Assembly (NCBI GenBank): GCA_964626275.1
Contig: CAZVCZ010000083.1
Coordinates: 1-7,671 of the forward strand
DNA: 7,671 nucleotides
DNA from: M55B157 sp964626275
Lineage (GTDB): Bacteria; Actinomycetota; Actinomycetes; S36-B12
Direction of reading: 5' to 3'
The notes below the pieces were generated by a model that ran no database searches, was not told where the DNA came from, and saw nothing but the letters and a program-made list of their open reading frames with translations. Position 1 is the first letter of the stretch; each line of letters starts with the position of its first letter. Both the position numbers and the translations under genes were made by a program. Positions 1 through 5,596 of this stretch are shown piece by piece.

Positions 1-792
1 TGCCAACTCCGCATAGGCGAGCGACGGCGAATCACGACGAAGGTCGAGATCGAGGCCGCTGGCCCTCGCGACCGGCCCGCTCACCGAATATGCCAGCGCA
101 TCCTCGTGCGACAGCACCGCGACGCCATCCCCGCTCACCGCGGACACGGCAAGTTCACGCAGCGCGGGAAGTTCCTCACGCGTCGCTGCCACCGCCGCCC
201 GAACATCATCGAACCAACCCTCGGGTGCATCGTTCGCCACGCCGCCGATACGGGTGATCATCGCGTGGATCCGCCCCCCACTGATGCGCTCCAACGCGTA
301 CTGCCACGCCTCGCGCGCCGCCATGCCAGGCACATCGCGCGCGGATACCCCGCGCCCGGGCAGTGTCGCCGCGCCAGCGAGATGCATGAGACCGGCCATG
401 GCCCGGTTCATCTCGCACAGCAGGGTCCGCAACCATGTCGCGCGGGGTGGTGGCGTCAGGCCCAGCAGCTCCTCGACGGCGAGCGCCATCGTCACCTCGC
501 TGGTGACTGCCGAGAGCCAGTCGTGGCGATTGGCGAGCATCAGCCCGGCGCGGTAGTCGCGCACCTCCAGTAGTTTCTCCGTTCCGCGATGCAGCAGGCC
601 AGGCATCGGCTCGGCAGTGGCTACTCGAACTGCTCCATCAACATCGGTGAAGGAACAGCGCACCCGCATGGCGCCGTGGCCGCTGGGATGCAGTTCACCG
701 AGGTCGAGGGTGATGTCGGCAGGGGCAGCCCCGATGCCGATGATCTGCTCCTCGCCGAGCGGCGGGGTCGCGGATGGAGGGGTCACGGACAC
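1..792 (-). CDS. NuoD-like (complex I 49-kDa subunit family) paralogue, N-terminal 264 residues, truncated by window edge
   Basis: Seen: the reverse strand is open from a GTG at 792 to the window edge. Conserved NuoD/NDUFS2 blocks appear in order: LHPSGHG (34-40), GLLHRGTEKLLE (65-76), an LAVEELLGL helix (104-112), ISGGRIH (170-176) and IGGVANDAPEGW (182-193). The start is chosen because AGGG lies 8 nt upstream and an in-frame TAG (about 30 nt upstream) closes the frame. Known: NuoD forms much of the quinone-reduction chamber next to cluster N2 in the peripheral arm of NADH:quinone oxidoreductase. Odd: the usual GPQHP reads GELHP. The histidine equivalent to bovine His59 is kept (His39), the quinone-binding Tyr108 is Trp92, and no acidic residue is found around 140-148 where Asp160 should align. 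No other nuo gene is in view. Inference: this is a specialised or orphan paralogue rather than the NuoD of the main nuo operon. Family assignment is firm; function is uncertain. Confidence 0.85.
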   Translation of the reverse strand, partial: MSVTPPSATPPLGEEQIIGIGAAPADITLDLGELHPSGHGAMRVRCSFTDVDGAVRVATAEPMPGLLHRGTEKLLEVRDYRAGLMLANRHDWLSAVTSEVTMALAVEELLGLTPPPRATWLRTLLCEMNRAMAGLMHLAGAATLPGRGVSARDVPGMAAREAWQYALERISGGRIHAMITRIGGVANDAPEGWFDDVRAAVAATREELPALRELAVSAVSGDGVAVLSHEDALAYSVSGPVARASGLDLDLRRDSPSLAYAELA

Positions 793-800
793 GGGAGCAA

Positions 801-807
801 CCCTGCC
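801..807 (-). promoter_or_regulatory. Ribosome binding site of the NuoD-like gene
   Basis: On the minus strand GGCAGGG ends 8 nt before the GTG at 792. It supports that start over the in-frame GTG two codons downstream. The overlapping ATG at about 810 is in another frame and soon meets a stop. Confidence 0.55.
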
Positions 808-846
808 ATGGATGAGGACGTCCTAGGGATGACGCTCCGAACATGA

Positions 847-858
847 CACAGTAGGGGT
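847..858 (+). promoter_or_regulatory. Weak candidate leaderless promoter for the PH-domain/methyltransferase operon
   Basis: CACAGT (847-852) resembles a -10 box (TAnnnT with the first base changed) and sits 6 nt before the GTG at 859, the spacing of leaderless actinobacterial genes. The AGGGG at 853-857 is only 1 nt from the GTG, too close to be a normal ribosome binding site. I see no convincing -35. The element overlaps the -10 of the opposing promoter. Confidence 0.25.
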
Positions 859-875
859 GTGACGTCGCATGTCAA
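848..875 (-). promoter_or_regulatory. Candidate sigma-70-type promoter for the NuoD-like gene
   Basis: Read on the minus strand, a perfect TTGACA (875-870) is followed by a 16-nt spacer and TACTGT (853-848), which fits TAnnnT. Transcription would start near 841, giving a leader of about 50 nt before the GTG at 792. The -35 element lies inside the first codons of the divergent PH-domain gene, so the two transcription units share control DNA. The hexamer match is seen; activity is inferred. Confidence 0.5.
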
Positions 876-1371
876 TGAGGTCGATGAAGCCTTCGCCCCA
901 CCGCAGGAGAACTGGGTGCGGGTGTCCCCGAAACTCATCACCGCCCGCCGGATCACTCTCGGCATGGGCGCCTTGCTGGAGATCGCAGTCCTCATCACGC
1001 TGTGGCTGCTCCCCGGAGTCCCGATGTGGGTGGCTGCTGTGGCGACGGCTGTCGTGGTCATCTCCTTCATTTGGTCCTGGTGGCTCATCGGGCGGCGGGT
1101 GCGGTCCTATGGCTACGCCGAGCGCGCCGATGATCTGCTCGTCGTCAGTGGAATCCTCGTGCGCCGCCTTGTCATCGTTCCCTACGGCCGCATGCAGATG
1201 GTCGACCTCACCGCGGGACCGATCGATCGCTGGTTGGGCATCGCCACGGTCCAGTTGCATACCGCCGCAGCAACCACCGATGCGACGATCCCGGGCCTAC
1301 CACCGGAGGACGCAGCCGCACTGCGCGATCGGCTCGCGGCCCGTGGCGAGGCGCGATCGGCGGGCATGTGA
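859..1371 (+). CDS. Membrane protein with one bacterial PH domain (bPH2, YdbS-like)
   Basis: 170 residues. A short hydrophilic N-terminus (1-32) is followed by two hydrophobic helices (about 33-51 and 56-77), a basic stretch GRRVR, and one bPH2/DUF304-type domain (about 82-160). The domain has the family signature: an S-G-I turn at 97-99, then RRLVIVPYGRMQMVD and the block GPIDRWLGIATVQLHTA. This matches the YdbS half of the YdbS/YdbT pairs found across Gram-positive bacteria, probably a membrane complex with the PH domain on the cytoplasmic face. In Bacillus subtilis ydbST belongs to the sigma-W envelope-stress set and has been linked to resistance to antimicrobial compounds; no such role is shown here. 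The stop overlaps the next start by 4 bp (GTGA), so the two are translationally coupled. The GTG at 859 is chosen because it is the first start in frame and gives a typical length; it lacks a well-spaced ribosome binding site. The molecular function of the family is unknown. Confidence 0.85.
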   Translation: MTSHVNEVDEAFAPPQENWVRVSPKLITARRITLGMGALLEIAVLITLWLLPGVPMWVAAVATAVVVISFIWSWWLIGRRVRSYGYAERADDLLVVSGILVRRLVIVPYGRMQMVDLTAGPIDRWLGIATVQLHTAAATTDATIPGLPPEDAAALRDRLAARGEARSAGM

Positions 1372-2753
1372 GCGAGGTTCCCCAGACTCCACCGCTGCCG
1401 GTGCCCCCACCAGCGCCGATGGATCTCACCATCCCGCGGCGTACGCATCCGGCGACCCCGCTCGTCGTCGCAGCGCGACTCATCCCAGCGCTCTACATCG
1501 GCCTGCTCGTGGTCGCCGGCGGAATCTGGGACGCGATCGGCTTTCCCGCCGCCATCGGTGCTGCGATCGGAACCGTTGCCGTCGCCGCCATTGCGGCCTT
1601 CTTCGGCTGGTGGTCGTGGACGAAGTTGACCTACTACCTCGACGCAGACGGTGACCTGCACGTCGACTCGGGGATCTTCCAGCGCCAGGCTCGACGCTTG
1701 CAGTTGTCCCGGTTGCAGAGCGTCGATGCGGTGTCGCCACTCATCGCGCGCTTGCTCGGATTCGTCGAGGTGCGGATCGAAGTCGCAGGTTCGGGTGATT
1801 CCCGCGCGGTGCTTCGCTTCCTCACCAAGAGCCAGGCCGAGGATCTCCGGCTGACGATCCTGGCGAAGGCAGCAGAGGCCGGTGAACCCGAAGCAGTGCT
1901 CAACTCCGGTGAGGATGCTCAGCCGAACCAGGCGGCGACGGTCATGACCGACGATCTGCTCGCGACCGTTCCCACCGGGCGGCTCTTCGTCTCGCTGCTG
2001 CTGCGCACGACGACGGTGACGCTGCTCATCCTCACGGTGCTGTTCGTGCTGCTCACCATCCGCACTCAGGGCGTCGCATCTTTGGCCATCGCCGTCGTCA
2101 CCGGCGGTGTCCCACTCTTCGCGATCGTTGGTGAGTTCTTCACCTATTCGGATTTCTCGGTGTCGCGCACGCGCGATGGCCTTCGGCTGCGACATGGGCT
2201 GTTGCAGACCCAGACGCGCACCGTCCCGGTGGGTCGGGTGCAGGCGGTGGAGTTCATCGAGCCGCTGCTGTGGCGGCGTTTCGACTGGGTGCGAGTGCAA
2301 CTCACCGTTGCCGGGGTCGGGGGCGAAGGCCAGCAGACCGGTCGCGCGGTGCTCTTGCCGGTCGCGCCCCGAGAGCAGGCACTGCGTGTTATCGCCGAGG
2401 TGCTCCCGGGCATCGATCTCGACAATCTGCCCTGGGTCAGCGCGCCTCGCCGAGCTCGGTGGCGTTCGCCGATTCAGTGGTCCTTCCTCGCGTGGGCAGC
2501 GACCGAGGAGGTCATTGCCACGCGCAGTGGTCGGGTCACTCGACGTATCGCGATTGCGCCGCACGCCCGAAATCAGTCGGTGCGTTTGGTCCAGGGACCT
2601 TGGCAGCGGTGGCTGAGCCTCGCCACCGTTCACTTCGACGTCGCGCCCGGTCCGGTGAGCGTCACCGCCCTCAACACCGACCTCGCCGGAGCCCGGGCCC
2701 TCGCCGATGCGCAAGCCGACCGAGCGCGCGCCGCGCGATTGCACCACCGGTGA
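1368..2753 (+). CDS. Membrane protein with three bacterial PH repeats (bPH2, YdbT-like)
   Basis: 461 residues. A proline-rich N-terminus (about 5-17) is followed by two helices (about 33-54 and 58-83) and a first bPH2 repeat (about 86-165). Two more helices follow (about 206-231 and 235-259), then a second repeat (about 262-340) and a third (about 380-440). Each repeat shows the same core: a turn (SGIF at 101, HGLL at 276, SGRV at 387), a basic strand, a polar segment ending in R/N-x-Q-S/A-V, and an R/Q-x-L/F block before a final strand. This two-plus-two helix layout with repeated PH domains is that of YdbT, usually encoded beside YdbS. It starts with GTG overlapping the upstream stop (GTGA) and its own stop overlaps the methyltransferase start (GTGA). 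No enzyme motif is visible. It probably forms a complex with the upstream single-domain protein; the role is unknown, possibly envelope homeostasis. Confidence 0.85.
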   Translation: MSEVPQTPPLPVPPPAPMDLTIPRRTHPATPLVVAARLIPALYIGLLVVAGGIWDAIGFPAAIGAAIGTVAVAAIAAFFGWWSWTKLTYYLDADGDLHVDSGIFQRQARRLQLSRLQSVDAVSPLIARLLGFVEVRIEVAGSGDSRAVLRFLTKSQAEDLRLTILAKAAEAGEPEAVLNSGEDAQPNQAATVMTDDLLATVPTGRLFVSLLLRTTTVTLLILTVLFVLLTIRTQGVASLAIAVVTGGVPLFAIVGEFFTYSDFSVSRTRDGLRLRHGLLQTQTRTVPVGRVQAVEFIEPLLWRRFDWVRVQLTVAGVGGEGQQTGRAVLLPVAPREQALRVIAEVLPGIDLDNLPWVSAPRRARWRSPIQWSFLAWAATEEVIATRSGRVTRRIAIAPHARNQSVRLVQGPWQRWLSLATVHFDVAPGPVSVTALNTDLAGARALADAQADRARAARLHHR

Positions 2754-3772
2754 CGACTCCTGCTCCGTTCATCCCCTGGTCGACTGCATGGCACCAGGCT
2801 CATGTGGGACCGGCCCATCTCGGTTCCGCGCATCACCAGGGGTTCTACCGTCGGCATTCGCCCGAACGCCACTTTGCCACCGAGGCTCAAGCGGGCCCGC
2901 TCGCTGAGGCTCTCGCTGCCCTCATCAGAGAGGTCGACACTCGTCTTGGCCAGCCGAGACCGCTCACCGTCGTCGACATCGGCGCTGGGGCGGGGGAGTT
3001 GCTCACGGGCATCCTGGGACACCTCGACGACGAACTCATCGGACGGCTTGAGGCCACCGGTATCGATGTCAGGCCCCGACCGGACGCACTCGATCCGCGC
3101 ATCGAATGGGTGCAGGGCGAAGCGCCTGAGGTGGTGTCGACCATCTGGCGCAACGGAGTGACCGGGCTGATCATCGCCCATGAATGGCTTGACGATCTCC
3201 CCGTCGATGTCGTGCAGCGCGATGATGTAGGAACGCTGCGCGAAGTGCTCGTTGATCCGGCGACGGGCGAGGAACTGCTCGGCGCCGAGGTCAGTGCCGA
3301 TGGGGACGCGCATGACTGGATGCAGCAGTGGTGGTGGCCGGTGCGCGATCGTGCGGAGGTCGGCCTGCACCGAGATCGCGCATGGGCGCGACTATGCACC
3401 AGCCTGAACGCGGGAACCGCGATCGCCATCGACTATTCGCATCTCGCACCTGAGCGCGACAGCGGCCGATTCGATGCGGGCACGATGACCGGCTTTCGAG
3501 ACGGGCAGGCGGTGTGGCCGATCCCGGACGCGTCGATGAACATCACCGCACATGTCGCTCTCGATTCGTGCGCTGCTGCGACGGATCCCCCCGGAACCAT
3601 CCTTGATCAGGCCAGTGCGGTGAGGGACCTGCTCGGTGACATCGACCCTGCGATCCCGGATGCGAGCACCGACCCTGCTGGATTTGCCGCCACCATCGAG
3701 CGTGTGTCGGCGCGGCATGGGCTGTGGGAGAGATCAGCCGGGGTGCGCTGGCTGCGATTCGACGTCAGTTAG
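2750..3772 (+). CDS. SAM-dependent methyltransferase, MidA/NDUFAF7 family (COG1565)
   Basis: 340 residues. Family landmarks in order: the N-terminal GFYRRH...HFATEAQAGPLAEAL region (31-55), SAM-binding motif I VVDIGAGAGELL (74-85), GLIIAHEWLDDLPVDVV (139-155, usual form ANE-x-x-D-x-LPV), IDY (227-229), and a C-terminal GTMTGFRDG...ITAHV block (ITAHV at 265-269). Known: the eukaryotic members (MidA, NDUFAF7) act in complex I assembly, and NDUFAF7 dimethylates Arg85 of NDUFS2, the NuoD homologue. Inference: the NuoD-like protein encoded divergently next door is the likely substrate. The protein is short for the family (often 350-440), mostly at the N-terminus, and the Asn of the ANE motif is His144. 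GTG at 2750 is chosen because it overlaps the upstream stop as GTGA; the frame is also open further upstream, but that stretch lies entirely within the preceding gene. Family is clear; substrate is inferred. Confidence 0.85.
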   Translation: MTTPAPFIPWSTAWHQAHVGPAHLGSAHHQGFYRRHSPERHFATEAQAGPLAEALAALIREVDTRLGQPRPLTVVDIGAGAGELLTGILGHLDDELIGRLEATGIDVRPRPDALDPRIEWVQGEAPEVVSTIWRNGVTGLIIAHEWLDDLPVDVVQRDDVGTLREVLVDPATGEELLGAEVSADGDAHDWMQQWWWPVRDRAEVGLHRDRAWARLCTSLNAGTAIAIDYSHLAPERDSGRFDAGTMTGFRDGQAVWPIPDASMNITAHVALDSCAAATDPPGTILDQASAVRDLLGDIDPAIPDASTDPAGFAATIERVSARHGLWERSAGVRWLRFDVS

Positions 3773-3832
3773 GCGATCAGCCCGACAACTGGTGAGTCCC
3801 GCACCGCGACGCACCCGCGGCAACCCGGGCTC

Positions 3833-3838
3833 TACGCT
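3833..3838 (+). promoter_or_regulatory. Candidate -10 box for leaderless transcription of the DUF2520-panC-nadBC operon
   Basis: TACGCT (TAnnnT) lies 7 nt before the ATG at 3846, and no purine-rich ribosome binding site precedes that ATG. This is the arrangement of leaderless actinobacterial mRNAs, where transcription starts at or next to the start codon. No clear -35 is visible about 17 nt upstream. The 73-bp spacer (3773-3845) otherwise holds only a weak 5-bp GC stem (3804-3808 with 3816-3820) without a T run, so I see no good terminator for the upstream operon. Confidence 0.45.
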
Positions 3839-3845
3839 TTGTCAG

Positions 3846-4748
3846 ATGGCCTCCGCCTCACCGGTGCCCCCGCGGCTTCGCGTCGGCATCGTCGGCACCG
3901 GCCGCGTCGGCGCGGTCTTGGGTGCAGCATTGCGACGAGTAGGCCACCGGATCACCGCGGTGAGTGCCCGCACCGACCTATCCCGTGTCCGTGCGGAGGC
4001 GCTCCTCCCCGGTGTCACCATCACGTCCCCGGCAGATGTGGCTGCCGACTGCGACCTGCTGCTGCTCACCGTCACCGACGATGCGCTCGCTGATTTCGTC
4101 GCCGAACTCGCGCCCTCGATGCACCCCGGACAGTTCGTCGCTCACACGTCCGGCCGGCACGGGCTGGGTGTGCTCGCCCCGGCCATCGAGGCCGGAGCGA
4201 TCGGGCTGGCGCTGCATCCCGCCATGACCTTCACCGGCACCAGCCTCGACCTCGCTCGGCTCGAGGACTGTCCCTTCGCGATCACCGCTAACTCCGCGGA
4301 TCAGCCGATCGCGGAGGCGTTGGTCATCGAGATGGGCGGACTGCCGATCGAGGTGAGCGAACAGGCGCGGCTGGTGTATCACGCGGCCCTCGCGCATGGC
4401 GCGAACCATCTCGTCACGCTCGTGGCCCAAACGCGGGAACTTCTCGGCATTGCCGGTGTCGCCGATCCATCGGCCCTCGTCGCGCCGCTGCTCCGGGCGG
4501 CCCTGGACAACGCCTTGCGTGAGGGTGACGAGGCGCTCACCGGCCCGGTGTCGCGAGCTGATGTCGGCACGATCGTCGATCACCTGCGGGATCTGCAGGA
4601 GGTGTCGCCCGAGACGGCCGAGACCTACCGGGTGCTGGCCGCCGCGACCGCGCGACGCGCCCACGCAGCTGGTCGACTCGATGATGAACAGATCCGCCGC
4701 ATCCTCGACGTGCTCGCTGATGACGCATCGCTGGGGGAGGGGGCATGA
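3846..4748 (+). CDS. Rossmann-like/DUF2520 oxidoreductase, candidate ketopantoate reductase
   Basis: 300 residues. The N-terminal Rossmann fold starts with VGIVGTGRVG (13-22, dinucleotide-binding glycines at 17, 19 and 22). The family block HTSGRHGLGVLAP begins at 100 and HPAMTF at 124. The C-terminal all-helical DUF2520 domain begins near YHAALAHGANHLVTL (from 178). This is the COG5495-type architecture, distantly related to ketopantoate reductase and 6-phosphogluconate dehydrogenase-like proteins. It is the first gene of a unit with panC, to which it is coupled by an ATGA overlap. Members of this family occur beside pan genes, and to my recollection the Francisella ketopantoate reductase PanG is of this type. 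Inference: it may reduce 2-dehydropantoate to pantoate, the substrate of PanC. The ATG at 3846 is chosen over upstream in-frame starts because the fold begins soon after it and the earlier stretch overlaps the methyltransferase gene. Family is confident; reaction is tentative. Confidence 0.85.
   Translation: MASASPVPPRLRVGIVGTGRVGAVLGAALRRVGHRITAVSARTDLSRVRAEALLPGVTITSPADVAADCDLLLLTVTDDALADFVAELAPSMHPGQFVAHTSGRHGLGVLAPAIEAGAIGLALHPAMTFTGTSLDLARLEDCPFAITANSADQPIAEALVIEMGGLPIEVSEQARLVYHAALAHGANHLVTLVAQTRELLGIAGVADPSALVAPLLRAALDNALREGDEALTGPVSRADVGTIVDHLRDLQEVSPETAETYRVLAAATARRAHAAGRLDDEQIRRILDVLADDASLGEGA
4733..4740 (+). promoter_or_regulatory. Ribosome binding site of panC
   Basis: GGGGGAGG with a GGAGG core (4736-4740) lies 4 nt before the ATG at 4745, inside the 3' end of the DUF2520 gene. 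It is one of the strongest Shine-Dalgarno sequences in the window, and with the ATGA overlap it fixes the panC start. Confidence 0.7.
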
Positions 4749-5596
4749 CTACGGTTTTCACGACGCGCGAGGAACTGCGGACCTGGTCGAAGGGAGCCGG
4801 CCAACGCGCGGTCGTGATGACGATGGGGGCCCTGCACGAGGGCCACGCGCACCTCATGGATGTCGCTCGGGAGCGAGTCGGGGCGAACGGGCAGGTGATC
4901 GTCACCGACTTCGTCAATCCGCGTCAGTTCGGCGCCGGCGAGGACTTCGAACGCTATCCGCGCGATCTCGATCGCGATGTCGATATCTGCGCTGACCATG
5001 GTGTGGACGTCGTCTTTGCGCCGGGAGTTGACGTCGTATATCCGACGCCGGGTTCAGCGTCTGCTGCGATCACCATCGAACCGGGGCCACTGGGGAGCAT
5101 CCTCGAAGGCGCAGCCCGCCCCGGACACTTCGCCGGCGTGCTCACGGTCGTCGCGAAGCTCATGCATCTCACCAGTCCTGACATCGCGTTCTTCGGTGAG
5201 AAGGACTACCAGCAACTCGTCCTCATCACCGCGATGGCGCGCGCCCTCGATTGGCCGGTGGCGATCGAGGGGGTGGAGACCGTCCGGGAGGCAGACGGTC
5301 TCGCGATGAGCAGCCGCAACCGCTATCTCGATCCGCCGGCGCGCTCGCTCGCCGCACGGATCCCCGCTGCGCTGGCCGCCGGCGCGGCCGCGTCACCCCA
5401 GGGCGCGGACGCAGTCCGGAAGGCGGCGGCGGATCACCTGCGCGCGGGGGGATTGCAGCCGGACTATGTCGAGGTGACCGATCCTGAGCTCGGTCCGGCA
5501 CCCGAGCGGGGTGCAGCGAGGCTGCTCGTGGCTGTTCCCGTCGCGGGGACGCGCCTCATCGACAACATCGCGATCGATCTGGGAGATCCCGCATGA
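4745..5596 (+). CDS. panC: Pantothenate synthetase (pantoate--beta-alanine ligase)
   Basis: 283 residues, full length for the family. PanC joins pantoate and beta-alanine using ATP, through a pantoyl-adenylate, to give pantothenate for CoA synthesis in the cytoplasm. Signatures: TMGALHEGH (26-34) with the nucleotidyltransferase HxGH motif at 31-34; FVNPRQFG (56-63) followed by EDFERYP; ILEGAARPGHFAGV; FGEKDYQQL (150-158, the KMSKS-like side of the ATP site with Lys153); and READGLAMSSRNRYL, with SSRN at 189-192. One detail: the Pro before TMG in many PanC proteins is Met25 here, which I believe is common in actinobacterial PanC. It is coupled to both neighbours by ATGA overlaps and preceded by a strong GGAGG. 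panB and panD are not in the window. Confidence 0.97.
   Translation: MTTVFTTREELRTWSKGAGQRAVVMTMGALHEGHAHLMDVARERVGANGQVIVTDFVNPRQFGAGEDFERYPRDLDRDVDICADHGVDVVFAPGVDVVYPTPGSASAAITIEPGPLGSILEGAARPGHFAGVLTVVAKLMHLTSPDIAFFGEKDYQQLVLITAMARALDWPVAIEGVETVREADGLAMSSRNRYLDPPARSLAARIPAALAAGAAASPQGADAVRKAAADHLRAGGLQPDYVEVTDPELGPAPERGAARLLVAVPVAGTRLIDNIAIDLGDPA
5581..5585 (+). promoter_or_regulatory. Ribosome binding site of nadB
   Basis: GGGAG lies 7 nt before the ATG at 5593, within the last codons of panC. It supports the ATG that overlaps the panC stop. Confidence 0.55.

Noticed and set aside
106..846. Several plus-strand open frames within the first 850 bases
   Set aside because: The minus strand here encodes conserved NuoD blocks, and the plus-strand products are Arg/His/Ala-rich without motifs.
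1182..2747. A 521-codon open frame on the minus strand
   Set aside because: It lies antisense to the PH-domain genes, its product is rich in Arg, Glu, Asp, Gln and Gly without any recognisable motif, and it arises from high GC at third codon positions of the plus-strand genes.
2270..2749. Upstream extension of the methyltransferase frame into the YdbT-like gene
   Set aside because: The stretch would overlap a well-supported gene for 480 bases, and the GTGA overlap at 2750 gives a natural start just before the family homology begins.
3804..3820. Small inverted repeat CCGCG/CGCGG between the two operons
   Set aside because: A 5-bp stem without a T run is expected by chance in DNA this rich in GC; not called as a terminator.
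3636..3845. Upstream extension of the DUF2520 frame
   Set aside because: It would overlap the methyltransferase gene and add 70 low-complexity residues before the Rossmann motif. The ATG at 3846 has a well-placed -10 box.
4817..4822. PanC Pro-to-Met change before TMG in the HxGH region
   Set aside because: I recall the same VMTMG form in Streptomyces-type PanC, so it looks like a lineage trait rather than a defect.
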